DNA of 64,000 nt from Geoalkalibacter halelectricus. GTDB taxonomy: Bacteria > Desulfobacterota > Desulfuromonadia > Desulfuromonadales > Geoalkalibacteraceae. Shown piece after piece: positions 19,544 through 27,649 of the stretch; position 1 is the stretch's first letter, and the number at the start of each line of letters is the position of its first letter. Below the pieces are notes generated by a model that saw nothing but the letters and a program-made list of their open reading frames with translations, was not told where the DNA came from and did not search any database. The position numbers and the translations under genes were made by a program. The stretch covers positions 682,001 to 746,000 of the forward strand of contig NZ_CP092109.1 of the NCBI RefSeq assembly GCF_025263685.1, read 5' to 3'.

Positions 19544-19572
19544 CATGAGGTCGCACCCCCATGACAAGGGGC
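19544..19572 (+). repeat. Truncated copy of the 111-bp palindromic repeat
   Basis: The stretch matches the left end of the element at 63655, including the unique ACAAGGGGC just inside the terminal repeat, and then diverges. With the full copy at 21586-21696 in the opposite orientation it brackets the MoeA-PBP gene. It lies in the 179-base gap 19434-19612, which otherwise shows only AT-rich sequence. Confidence 0.65.
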
Positions 19573-19612
19573 CCCGGCCCGGATGAGTAAATACGAAATT
19601 AATTTGGTTTTT

Positions 19613-21553
19613 TTATCGACCCAGGCCAAGACCGGGCGTCATGATTTCGCCGGTTAAATAAACCTCATAGCCCCCCAGGGCCGCGATTTTTTCCCGTATG
19701 CGCGTGGTGCGCAGCAGTTCAAGCAGAGTGACTATGCGTGGATCGTCGAGCAGGTGGTTGGGAATCAGCAGGTCGTAGCGTTCCGACGCCAAGGGTACGA
19801 AATCCAGATCCAGGGCACGAGCCGCGGAGAAGATGCCCAGGCCGCAATCGGCGGCGCCGGAGGAAATATTGATCGCCACCGCCATGTGGGTGTGCTCCTC
19901 GCGCTGGTAGCCGTTGATACTGCGCGGGGCAATGCCGGTTTGCTGCAAGTGATGGTCGAGAAGGATGCGGGTTCCGGCGCCGCGCTGCCGGTTGACAAAG
20001 TTCACATCGGCGCGGGTCAAATCGGCAAGACCCTGGATATCCTTAGGGTTGCCTGCGGCGACGATCAAGCCCTGATGGCGGATGGCGAGGTTGACCAGGG
20101 TCAGTGGTATGTCAGGCACATAGCGCGCGAGGAAAGGGAAGTTGAAATCCTGGCTGTGAGGATCGAAAAGATGACAGCCGCTGATCATAGCGGAACCGTC
20201 CTTGAGCGCGGTAAGCCCGCCGAGGCTGCCCACATGGGTGGACACCAGGCGATAAGGGTCGGCCAGGCCCATGAGTTCGTTGCTCAACAGATCCAAGGTG
20301 TTGTCGTGGCTGCCGACATGCAGCAGCACCCGTTCGAGGTTTGCCTCGGGCACCAGCAGCTCGGCCTCCAACTCGGCGCCCTGCTCGATCCCTTCGCTGT
20401 TGGCCGGGATGCGTGCCAGAGCCTGGGCGCGGGTGAGGCTTGAGAGCAACCCCGCGCCGCGGCTGAAAGGGGTGGCGAGGGCCTGTTCGCCGCAGGTTCC
20501 CACCGCCAGGCGCAGGATTTCCTCGGTGCCGAGTTTCGAGGCGGTCTTGCGTGTCAGCTTCACATCTTTGCGCGGGCGCAGGGGCGGTTGCCGGTGGCCC
20601 AGCCAGGCGACCAGGGGGGCGACGATTTCCTCGAAGCACACGATGGCGCTGCTGGGAAAGCCGGGCGCGCCGACCAGAAGCTTGCCCTGGGCCACCGCCA
20701 GCAAGGTCGGTTTGCCGGGGCTGACGGCCAGGCCATGGACGAGAATCTGCCCCAGGGATTCAAAAACCTGACGGGTGAAGTCCTTGCTGCCGGCTGAGGA
20801 TCCGGCACCAACCACCACCAGGTGGGCGTCGCTTTCCAGGGCTTCCTGGACGGCCGCGCGCAGGCGCTCGGGATCGTCGGGCACCGGCGGGACACGCCGC
20901 GTAACGGCCCCCCATTGGTGGGCCAGAGCTTGAAATATCTGGGAATTGCTTTCGACCACCTGGCCGGGTTGCGGGGTCGGACGGGTGGTGAAGTCGAGCA
21001 CCTCGTCGCCGGTGGGAACAAAGGTCAGGCGAATGGGCTCCCAGGTGTCCACTTCCCAGACGCCGGCGGTGAGCAAAGCGCCGATGTCATAAGGCGACAG
21101 CAGGTGATTCTGGGGCAACAGCAGTTCGGTGGCGATCACGTCATCGCCGACCCGACGCACGTGCATCCAGGGATAGGCCGCGGCCTCGATTTCCAGGGCG
21201 CCGTCCGCCCGGGTGATGATGTCCTCGATTCTGATCACCGCATTGGTGTTTTCAGGCAGGGCCTGACCGGTGTTGACGGCAAAGCAGGTGCGCCCCGGTT
21301 CGAGCTTCAGGGGCGCTTCCTCGCGGGCGCCGAAGGTGTCCTCGGCGCGCACCGCGTAACCGTCCATGGCGGCACTGTGGTAGGGGGGCGAGGACAGGTG
21401 GGCGTAAATCGGAGCCGCCGTCACGCGTCCCGCGGCCTCGTGGGTGGGGGTGCGTTGCGTTGCGACCAGGGCGGCGCGGTCCAGGGCGGCGCGCGCCCGC
21501 TCCAGGGCTTCAGGTACGGGCAGGGTGTGCAGATAGATATTGCGTGGGGCCAT
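19613..21553 (-). CDS. MoeA-like molybdopterin protein fused to a periplasmic-binding-like domain
   Basis: A 646-residue two-part protein. Residues about 1-400 are MoeA-like, with the PYHSAAMDGYAV motif near residue 60 and the GAGSSAGSKD loop; MoeA inserts molybdate into molybdopterin-AMP. Residues about 410-640 resemble the PBP-like domain that follows MoeA in some anaerobes (VGSHDNTLDLL start, GAGTRILLDHHL motif) and may sense molybdate or tungstate. I chose ATG 21553 (MAPRNIYLH) because the open frame further upstream runs through the 111-bp repeat; ATG 21589 is the alternative. It lies downstream of a second, unfused moeA on the same strand. It might make a cofactor for a different metal or enzyme class. 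Confidence 0.85.
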   Translation of the reverse strand: MAPRNIYLHTLPVPEALERARAALDRAALVATQRTPTHEAAGRVTAAPIYAHLSSPPYHSAAMDGYAVRAEDTFGAREEAPLKLEPGRTCFAVNTGQALPENTNAVIRIEDIITRADGALEIEAAAYPWMHVRRVGDDVIATELLLPQNHLLSPYDIGALLTAGVWEVDTWEPIRLTFVPTGDEVLDFTTRPTPQPGQVVESNSQIFQALAHQWGAVTRRVPPVPDDPERLRAAVQEALESDAHLVVVGAGSSAGSKDFTRQVFESLGQILVHGLAVSPGKPTLLAVAQGKLLVGAPGFPSSAIVCFEEIVAPLVAWLGHRQPPLRPRKDVKLTRKTASKLGTEEILRLAVGTCGEQALATPFSRGAGLLSSLTRAQALARIPANSEGIEQGAELEAELLVPEANLERVLLHVGSHDNTLDLLSNELMGLADPYRLVSTHVGSLGGLTALKDGSAMISGCHLFDPHSQDFNFPFLARYVPDIPLTLVNLAIRHQGLIVAAGNPKDIQGLADLTRADVNFVNRQRGAGTRILLDHHLQQTGIAPRSINGYQREEHTHMAVAINISSGAADCGLGIFSAARALDLDFVPLASERYDLLIPNHLLDDPRIVTLLELLRTTRIREKIAALGGYEVYLTGEIMTPGLGLGR

Positions 21554-21585
21554 GGGATTATTGATTCCAGAAAAGTAGCTTTTCG

Positions 21586-21696
21586 CCATGGGGTCGCACC
21601 CCCCATGACGAGGGTGTCTGGCGCCAGGGATGGCGCCAGTCAAGCGGCCAGGGACGGCGAAAAGCGCCCCTTGTCATGGGGGGTGCGACCCCATGG
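21586..21696. repeat. 111-bp palindromic repeat, full copy (MITE/REP-like)
   Basis: Perfect 24-bp terminal inverted repeats (21586-21609 and 21673-21696, starting CCATGGGGTCGCACC) surround a core with its own inverted repeat (CTGGCGCCA...TGGCGCCAG). The reverse complement is about 95 percent identical to the element at 63655-63761. It separates the two moeA genes and supplies a spurious coding extension upstream of the downstream one. Confidence 0.85.
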
Positions 21697-21714
21697 CGGG
21701 AAATTGATACACGA

Positions 21715-22953
21715 TCAAAGCAGCCAGACGTCGACCCAACATCCTTCGGGAAGTCCTTCGGTGTCGGCGGCGATGGGCAACAAGCCGTCGCTATGCAGCA
21801 GGGTTCGCAGCAGGCCAGATTTGCCCGAGACCGGGTGCGCGAGCAGACCCCCTGCCGATTCTTCCAGGCGCACCCGCAGGTAATCCTCGCGGCCCTGGCT
21901 GGAGGTGAGGTTGCGGGTCAGTCTGGCGCGGCGCAGAGAGCGGTGGCTGGTATCCAGGGCGCGCGAGTCACCCGCCAGGTGCCTGACCAGCGGTTGCCCC
22001 AGGACCAGCATCACCACCTGGGCCGATCCGACCTGTCCGGGCAGACCGAGGATGGGTTTGTCGCCAACGCATGCCAGAATGGTGGGCTTGCCCGGTGCCA
22101 TGGCCACTCCATGCGCCAAAATCCGAGCTCCGGGCAGTTGCGCGATGGCATCCAGGGTGTGGTCCCGGGTGCCTTTCGAACTGCCCCCGGAGAGAAACAG
22201 GGCGTCGTTATTGGCCAGGCCGCGCTCCAGGGCGCCGCGCAGTTGCTCGAGGTCATCGTTGACGATACCGAGTTGTTCCACCTGTCCCCCGGCCTGAACG
22301 ATCATGGCGGCGACGGCGTGAGAGTTGACATCGCGCATTTCACCGGGGCGCGGCTGTGCCTCGACCGGCACAATTTCGTCTCCGGTAGAGAGAACTGCGA
22401 TCCGCGGACGGCGGTGGACGCGCACCTGCTGCAACCCCAAGGCCGCCAGCAGGCCGATTTCGGGAATGCGCAGGCGCGTGCCGCGCGTGAGCACGACGGC
22501 GCCCCGGCGGGCGTCCTCGCCGCGAAACATGAGATTTTCCCCCGGGGCCAGGCTGCGGCGCACCTCGATGGTGCCGTCGCCGATCTCCTGGGTGTGCTCG
22601 ACCATGACCACGCAGTCGGCGCCGGCGGGAAGAAAGCCGCCGGTGGGAATCCAGGCACATTCGCCGGGCTGAAGACCGAATTGGGGGAAAACATTGACTT
22701 CGATCCTGTATCGGCACTCCAGGTAGGCGGGATTTGCTTCTCCGGCGCCGAAGGTGTCGGCTGCCGCCACGGCATACCCATCCATGCTGGAGCGGTCCGC
22801 AGCCGGCAAATCCTCCTGGGCGGTGAGATCCTCGGCCAGGATACGCTCATGGGCCTCGGCAAAGGAAATCAACTCGTCTGGGGTGGATTCAAATTGATGA
22901 AACAGCCGGGCAAACTCGGAGCGACTCAGGGTTGAAAGAAAGCGACTGCTCAT
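21715..22953 (-). CDS. moeA: Molybdopterin molybdenumtransferase MoeA
   Basis: A 412-residue MoeA of normal length. Motifs: DRSSMDGYAVAA near residue 60, PTGGFLPAGAD near 110, LSTGDE near 185 and GGSSKGTRD near 255. It inserts Mo (or W) into adenylated molybdopterin. ATG 22953 is preceded by CGGGAG at seven bases; an in-frame codon ten residues earlier lacks this. A possible -10 (TATAAT on the minus strand at 22994-22999) lies about 40 bases upstream, with no good -35. Further upstream is the GTGNCAC-like array at 23092-23158. Confidence 0.92.
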   Translation of the reverse strand: MSSRFLSTLSRSEFARLFHQFESTPDELISFAEAHERILAEDLTAQEDLPAADRSSMDGYAVAAADTFGAGEANPAYLECRYRIEVNVFPQFGLQPGECAWIPTGGFLPAGADCVVMVEHTQEIGDGTIEVRRSLAPGENLMFRGEDARRGAVVLTRGTRLRIPEIGLLAALGLQQVRVHRRPRIAVLSTGDEIVPVEAQPRPGEMRDVNSHAVAAMIVQAGGQVEQLGIVNDDLEQLRGALERGLANNDALFLSGGSSKGTRDHTLDAIAQLPGARILAHGVAMAPGKPTILACVGDKPILGLPGQVGSAQVVMLVLGQPLVRHLAGDSRALDTSHRSLRRARLTRNLTSSQGREDYLRVRLEESAGGLLAHPVSGKSGLLRTLLHSDGLLPIAADTEGLPEGCWVDVWLL

Positions 22954-23091
22954 AGGCAACTCCCGGAAATACAAAAAAAGCAAACAACACCGAATTATAC
23001 AAAGAAATAGGGGGGAGGATGAAAATTTTTATTCCTTGAGGAGAAAAAACCTTAGCCGCAAAGGTGGGGGGGCAGGGCAACGAGAAAAAAC

Positions 23092-23158
23092 GTGGCACCC
23101 TGGGAAAGACTGTGCCAAATGGCGACACGCTGTGTCACCGGTGGCACGAATTGTCACC
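23092..23158. promoter_or_regulatory. Array of GTGNCAC-like half-sites upstream of moeA
   Basis: Six related 7-mers, direct or inverted: GTGGCAC at 23092, TGTGCCA at about 23111, GCGACAC at 23122, GTGTCAC at 23132, GTGGCAC at 23141 and TTGTCAC at 23151. The last five recur every 9-11 bases, one helical turn. Sites at 23132-23147 form a near-perfect palindrome centred on CCGG. This is typical of cooperative regulator binding. It lies about 140-205 bases before the moeA start. The regulator is unknown. Confidence 0.5.
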
Positions 23159-23192
23159 GAAGGATCCGGGGGGAGGTGAATGGGGGATGTCT

Positions 23193-23369
23193 TTACACCG
23201 CGTGTCGATGAAGGTCGGTGTTGATCGCATCCTGTTCGATAATGATGTTGTTTTGCGTGATTTGGGCGCGATAGGGGCGCTCCGGGTCGATGCCATGGGA
23301 TTTGAACAGGCGACTGACCTCACGAGGATTGCGGCCGAGAATCTGGTCGAGGGCGAAATCGTGGCGCAT
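23193..23369 (-). CDS. Small protein, 58 residues, unknown
   Basis: Short gene with a strong start: AAGGAG nine bases before ATG 23369 and a TAA stop. The product begins MRHDFALDQILGRNPREVSR and ends TDLHRHAV. It is charged and has no membrane segment or Cys. It follows the 125-residue protein gene by 67 bases on the same strand and could be in its operon. An AT-rich stretch with a CATAAT hexamer in between might give it its own promoter. I do not recognise a family. Confidence 0.5.
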   Translation of the reverse strand: MRHDFALDQILGRNPREVSRLFKSHGIDPERPYRAQITQNNIIIEQDAINTDLHRHAV

Positions 23370-23436
23370 AATACAGGTCTCCTTGGTGATGCGAGGTTTT
23401 TATGACCTTTATATTATGCAAAATTGGGGCCAGATA

Positions 23437-23814
23437 TTAAGGGGAGTCCCATCCCTCGTAATTGCGCAGCAATTCGCAAAGGATTCCAACCTGTTCGTGG
23501 TCAAGGTTGAACGTCAGTCCGCAAAAGGATTTGTAGCAGTCGATGCGCGCAGCCAACTCTTCGCCCCATTCGGGGTCAAAAAAGCTCACCATGGCCGCGA
23601 GGAATTGTTCCTCGCCGCCGCTTTCCTGGGCGAACACCGCCTCTATGAGGGCACGTTGCGGCTTGAGTTGATCCTTGCTCTTGGCACTTTCCGTGGTACC
23701 CGGTCCGAACAGGTCCGCTCCCAGCAATTCGACGCCACGCTTCCATGCAGCGAGGAAGTTTTGGGTTTTGGTCTTCGATTGTTCAAGTACATTGAGAACG
23801 TTGTCGGTACTCAT
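23437..23814 (-). CDS. Hypothetical protein, 125 residues
   Basis: A soluble, mostly helical, acidic protein with three cysteines in the C-terminal third (in RIDCYKSFCGL and GILCELL). No signal peptide and no family I recognise. Its ATG overlaps the stop of the upstream cytochrome gene by four bases (ATGA), so the two are translationally coupled and probably functionally linked. Composition matches the neighbours. Confidence 0.7.
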   Translation of the reverse strand: MSTDNVLNVLEQSKTKTQNFLAAWKRGVELLGADLFGPGTTESAKSKDQLKPQRALIEAVFAQESGGEEQFLAAMVSFFDPEWGEELAARIDCYKSFCGLTFNLDHEQVGILCELLRNYEGWDSP

Positions 23815-24323
23815 GGCTGTTTTTCCTTGGGTTTTTCTTCCAGCTTCGGAGTCTTTCTAAGCAGGGGCTGATCGTTGATGAAGGCCACTTTTTCCGCCAC
23901 ATGGCAGTTGAGGCAGGCCTGGTGAGCACTGTGCAGGGCTTTTTCGACGGCGCGGGTATCGTCTTGCGCCCAGGCCACATCAAGCGCTTTCCAGGGGCCT
24001 TCGAGAAATATGGCCTCAGCGTTGGCGCGGCGCGCCGGACGCTTCATCAGCCCGTTTTCAATGGCGTCGGCGATTTTTTTCCAATGGTAGTCGGCCAGCA
24101 GCCAATTTTCATCCGCGACAGCCTGGCGCACATGCCCGTAGCGCAGTCCCGTTTCAAGCATGGCGCTGGAAAAGCCGCCCAGATAATGCTCCAAGCGCTC
24201 AAGGCGGGTTTTTTCGTCGGCTCCGGTGAGCCAGTGGCGATCAGCGGTTTTGGTCAGGGAGGCGGTGGCGGGAACTGCGAGGGCAAAAACCAGCAAAGCG
24301 ATTATCCAGCGCGTTGGCGACAT
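23811..24323 (-). CDS. Periplasmic monohaem c-type cytochrome
   Basis: A 170-residue exported protein: signal peptide MSPTRWIIALLVFALAVPATA, then a helical domain and one haem motif C137-L-N-C140-H141 near the C-terminus, followed by a Lys/Glu-rich tail. The long helical N-part and late CxxCH resemble cytochrome c-prime-like or small Geobacter-type cytochromes, but I cannot place it in a named family. The start at 24323 is chosen because GGAGG sits eight bases upstream. It is the first gene of a short operon with the 125-residue protein and is divergent from the flavin oxidoreductase at 24519. Confidence 0.8.
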   Translation of the reverse strand: MSPTRWIIALLVFALAVPATASLTKTADRHWLTGADEKTRLERLEHYLGGFSSAMLETGLRYGHVRQAVADENWLLADYHWKKIADAIENGLMKRPARRANAEAIFLEGPWKALDVAWAQDDTRAVEKALHSAHQACLNCHVAEKVAFINDQPLLRKTPKLEEKPKEKQP

Positions 24324-24518
24324 GGAGAAATCCTCCAAAAAAAGTAAGGGAAAAAGAACACAACGGGTAAGTTGAATTTTAACCGACTTGCGGCGATTCG
24401 CAGGAATTTTCTACGAAAGCGGCGGCACGCAGGGTTCGCGTTTGCTATGCTATTTGGCATTCGGGTGCAGGCCGACCTGATTTCGTCGTGAAACCTGACT
24501 TGCAAAGGAGGATGTCCT

Positions 24519-25835
24519 TTGGGCAAAAAATCCGTACTGGTCGTCGGGGCAGGCGTTGCCGGACTTAGTGCCGCCCATGCCCTGCGCGGCCGGGGTTTTG
24601 AGGTTCGGGTGCTGGAGGCCGGCGCGCGCATCGGTGGGCGCGCCGGCAGCGATTTCGTCGAGGATTGTGTCCTGGATCGCGGCGCCCAACTGCTCTCCGA
24701 TGGTTATGTCAATGTCTGTCGCTTGATCGATGAACTTCACCTGCGTGACGATTTGCGCCCGGCCAGTCCCTGGACGGCGGTGGTTCTCAAGGGCAGGGGG
24801 CGGGCAGTGAGTTCCGCGCGCCCCTGGAGCGTCAACACCAGCGGGTTGCTGGGAATGTCCGATTCCCTGACCCTGGCCAATGGGTCACGTCAACTTTTTA
24901 AAGATACCGAGAGCCTGCCTCTTGACAACCTGAGCTGCTGGTCGCAGTTCGACGACGAAGCGGCTGACCTCTGGTTGGCCCGCCAATTTAACGATCAAAT
25001 CCTCGATTATGTTTTCGAACCCATTTTGCAGGGATTTTTCTTCCAGGAACCGGAGGAGATGTCGCGCGCCCTGGCCATGCTGGTATGGAATTTCGGCGGA
25101 CGCGGCAAATTGCCCCGCGCCCTTTTGGGCGGCATGGAAGCGCTGGTCGAGGCCCTGGCCGAGCCTCTGCGGGTAGATCTTCGCAGTCCGGTCGAAGCCC
25201 TGGATATCACCCACGATGGCGTTGTGGCGCGCACCGCCCAAGCCTGCTTTTCCGCCGACCATCTGGTGCTGGCGGTCCCGGCTCCCGCGGCACGGGACAT
25301 CTACACCCCCGTCGATGAGGTCGAAACTCGATTGGTGTCGACGGCTTATTCCTCGGCCATCGTACTGGCCTTGCTGATTCCCGACGGACTGCCCAAAAGT
25401 TCCATGCCCGGCGACGTGCACGCGATCATGATCCCGCGGCGTGAACGGCGCGTCATCGGCAGCGTCATTCTGGTCACGCGCAAATGCCCCATTCACGTGG
25501 ATCGCGGTGAATTGCTCAACGTGATGCTCAGCGGCGCGGCATCCAGGCGCCTGCTCGATGCGCCCCTGGACGACATCCTGGCGGAGGCGATACCGGAGCT
25601 GGAATTTTTCTATCCTGGCATCAAGGCGCGCGTGGATACGGTGCGCGCCTTTCGCTGGCGTGATGCCTGTGCTGGTACTCCCGTGGGTCGCTGCCGGGAT
25701 TTGCGCATCTATCGGGCGCACACGGGGCCGCGGCGCGTCTGGCTGGCTGGAGACTACATGGGCTCTCCCAATCTGGAGGGCGCGGTGGAGAGCGGTCTGT
25801 GGGCGGCGCGTGCCATCGCCGATCGTGAGGGTTGA
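24519..25835 (+). CDS. FAD-dependent amine oxidase/protoporphyrinogen oxidase-like oxidoreductase
   Basis: A 438-residue flavoprotein. N-terminal dinucleotide fold GAGVAGLSAAHALRGRG with ARIGGRAG, and the C-terminal FAD-contacting motif GDYMGSPNLEGAVESG, are typical of the flavin amine oxidase superfamily (HemY, carotene desaturase-like). Substrate unknown. The start codon is TTG at 24519, seven bases after a perfect AAAGGAGG; the nearby ATG at 24512 is out of frame. Confidence 0.85.
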   Translation: MGKKSVLVVGAGVAGLSAAHALRGRGFEVRVLEAGARIGGRAGSDFVEDCVLDRGAQLLSDGYVNVCRLIDELHLRDDLRPASPWTAVVLKGRGRAVSSARPWSVNTSGLLGMSDSLTLANGSRQLFKDTESLPLDNLSCWSQFDDEAADLWLARQFNDQILDYVFEPILQGFFFQEPEEMSRALAMLVWNFGGRGKLPRALLGGMEALVEALAEPLRVDLRSPVEALDITHDGVVARTAQACFSADHLVLAVPAPAARDIYTPVDEVETRLVSTAYSSAIVLALLIPDGLPKSSMPGDVHAIMIPRRERRVIGSVILVTRKCPIHVDRGELLNVMLSGAASRRLLDAPLDDILAEAIPELEFFYPGIKARVDTVRAFRWRDACAGTPVGRCRDLRIYRAHTGPRRVWLAGDYMGSPNLEGAVESGLWAARAIADREG

Positions 25836-25940
25836 GCACTTCTCCCGGTCGCGACCGGCTTGCATATTCATGAATTTCTGCTTGAATGGGTGCCAATATA
25901 GACCGATGCAGTCATCAAATCGCCAACAGGGAGGTCAGCC

Positions 25941-26633
25941 ATGAAAAATCGAATCTTCATCTTGCTCTGTGCTTTTTTCTGTCTCGTCTCGGTGCTCGCG
26001 GCGGGCGCCGCGGCCAAGCCTTTCACCCTGGATCCCTTACCCTATGCCTCCGATGCCCTGGAGCCCTACATCGACAAAATGACCATGGAAATCCATCATG
26101 GTCTGCACCATCAAGCCTACATCAACAACCTCAACGCCCAGGTCCAAAATTTCCCCCAGCTCGAAGGCATGGCCCTGGAAGAGATGATGGCGAAGATTTC
26201 AACCTTCAACATGGCGGTGCGCAACAATGGCGGCGGCCACTACAACCATGATCTGTTCTGGAAGGTGATGGCGCCGCCGGGGCAGGGGGGCGAGCCCTCC
26301 GCGGAGTTGCTCGCGGCCATTGAGAAAGCCTTCGGCTCCTTGGAGGAAATGAAAAAGCAGTTCAACCAGGCGGGTGCGACGCGCTTTGGGTCGGGCTGGG
26401 CCTGGCTGATCGTGAAGGATGACAAGAGCCTGGCGGTGACCTCGACGCCCAACCAGGACAACCCCCTTATGGACATCGCCGAGGTCAAGGGTGCGCCGAT
26501 CCTGGCGCTCGACGTCTGGGAGCACGCCTATTACCTGAGCTACCAGAACCGACGCGGCGCTTATCTGGATTTCTGGTGGAAAGTTGTGAACTGGAACGAG
26601 GTCAATCGCCGCTATGCGGAAGCTGTTCGCTAG
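25941..26633 (+). CDS. sodA: Exported Mn/Fe superoxide dismutase
   Basis: A 230-residue SOD that turns superoxide into oxygen and peroxide. An N-terminal signal peptide (about 1-25, ending AAGAAA) marks it as periplasmic, unlike the usual cytosolic enzyme. Metal ligands by alignment with E. coli SodA: His52 (EIHHGLHH), His103 (NHDLFW), Asp191 and His195 (DVWEHAYY). The GGHYNH and NQDNPL contexts favour the Mn or cambialistic type. GGGAGG ribosome site. Its TAG overlaps the stop codon of the convergent NifQ fusion inside a palindrome (26629-26644). Confidence 0.92.
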   Translation: MKNRIFILLCAFFCLVSVLAAGAAAKPFTLDPLPYASDALEPYIDKMTMEIHHGLHHQAYINNLNAQVQNFPQLEGMALEEMMAKISTFNMAVRNNGGGHYNHDLFWKVMAPPGQGGEPSAELLAAIEKAFGSLEEMKKQFNQAGATRFGSGWAWLIVKDDKSLAVTSTPNQDNPLMDIAEVKGAPILALDVWEHAYYLSYQNRRGAYLDFWWKVVNWNEVNRRYAEAVR

Positions 26634-26644
26634 CCCGGGCTAGC
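26629..26644. repeat. 16-bp palindrome spanning two overlapping stop codons
   Basis: The palindrome GCTAGCCCGGGCTAGC contains the stop of sodA (plus, 26631-26633) and of the NifQ fusion (minus, 26630-26632). The two genes therefore end tail to tail with a four-base overlap. Confidence 0.8.
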
Positions 26645-27649
26645 AAAACATAGCGCGTAATCACTGCACAGCCCACAGGCGGGCGCCTTGCATAGGCGCC
26701 CGCCTTGCTGTTCGCACAGTTGCTTGTACAAAAAGCGCTTCCAGCGCATGCCCTGGTGATTGGCCGCCGCCAGGGAGGGCAGCAGGCGGGTGATGGCGGC
26801 GGTGAGTTGCGGGCGCTCAAACAAACCCATGGCGACCCACAGATGTCCCGGATAGGCGGCGCGCGCCGCAATGATGCGCGCCAGGTAGCCGGCCAGTCGG
26901 CGCTGCACCGCGTCGCCTTCGGTCGGAACCTGGGCGAGCAAAAAGGGAAGAAGTTCCTCGGCCATCCGCGGCACGGGTTGGGAGGCCAGCGGGGCATGAT
27001 CGGCGAGCCAATCCAAATCCTTGCAGGCAAACAGCGTCTGGAGAAGATCCGCGATCGCCCCGTCGGGCAAGCCCAGGGCCGCGGCCGGTTGCCTGGTTTC
27101 AGCGACGGCCACGCACAGCAGACAGGCAAACAGGTGGCGGTCGCGGGCGTCGATGCCGGGCGGGCAGGGACGATTCATGAGGCTGCGATACAAGGGGTGA
27201 TCGGGGTCGACCCGCGGCTCCTCCTGGTGATCCTCGGGCTTCAAAGTTTTCTCGACGCGGCCCACATGCTCTCGGGCCGCATCGAGGGCGGCGTGCAGGG
27301 CGGCGACGGCCAACTCGGCGCAATAACCGCGCTCGGGGGGCAAGCCGCCCAGCAGCGTTTCGATGTCGTCGGTGCCAAGGTCGCGCGCCTGGGTGGTGGA
27401 TCGCAGTAGGGCCAGTTCCGCCGCCGCCGCGCACGCGGCCATGGAAAAACCGCAGCCGAAGACCTGATAACGCAAATCCGCGATGTGATCGTCATGAATG
27501 CGCAGGAAAAACCGCGCCGCCAGACGTGACCCGGCCTCATCGCCACCGAGGCCGACCTCGCCGACGCCCTGGGCTTCGGCAAGAGTGCCGGCGCGACGCG
27601 TATCGGCCGCCCAGCGGCGAATGGTCTCGGTATATTCGGACATGGCCAT
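26630..27649 (-). CDS. Fusion of IscU/NifU-N-like scaffold and NifQ
   Basis: A 339-residue protein with two parts. Residues about 1-130 resemble the IscU/NifU N-terminal Fe-S scaffold: QGVGEVG, then YQVFGCGFSMAAC (Cys66) and GYCAELAVAALHAAL (Cys110). The first canonical scaffold Cys (in NPxCGD) is absent. Residues about 165-339 are NifQ-like, ending in the diagnostic C320-x4-C325-x2-C328-x5-C334. NifQ carries a Mo-Fe-S cluster and feeds Mo to NifEN for FeMo-cofactor. The third gene after nifE and nifN, it starts at ATG 27649 in a TGATG overlap with the nifN stop; ATG 27643 is also possible. The fusion suggests cluster building and Mo loading on one chain (inference). Confidence 0.85.
   Translation of the reverse strand: MAMSEYTETIRRWAADTRRAGTLAEAQGVGEVGLGGDEAGSRLAARFFLRIHDDHIADLRYQVFGCGFSMAACAAAAELALLRSTTQARDLGTDDIETLLGGLPPERGYCAELAVAALHAALDAAREHVGRVEKTLKPEDHQEEPRVDPDHPLYRSLMNRPCPPGIDARDRHLFACLLCVAVAETRQPAAALGLPDGAIADLLQTLFACKDLDWLADHAPLASQPVPRMAEELLPFLLAQVPTEGDAVQRRLAGYLARIIAARAAYPGHLWVAMGLFERPQLTAAITRLLPSLAAANHQGMRWKRFLYKQLCEQQGGRLCKAPACGLCSDYALCFASPG

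Noticed and set aside
21704-21718. FNR-like box (TTGAT-N5-ATCAA) at the end of moeA
   Set aside because: The spacer is five, not four, bases, and it lies at the 3' end of a gene rather than before a promoter.
23141-23158. Sigma-54 promoter at TGGCACGAATTGTCAC
   Set aside because: The -24-like half is good, but the -12 GC is not ten bases downstream; the motif belongs to the half-site array.
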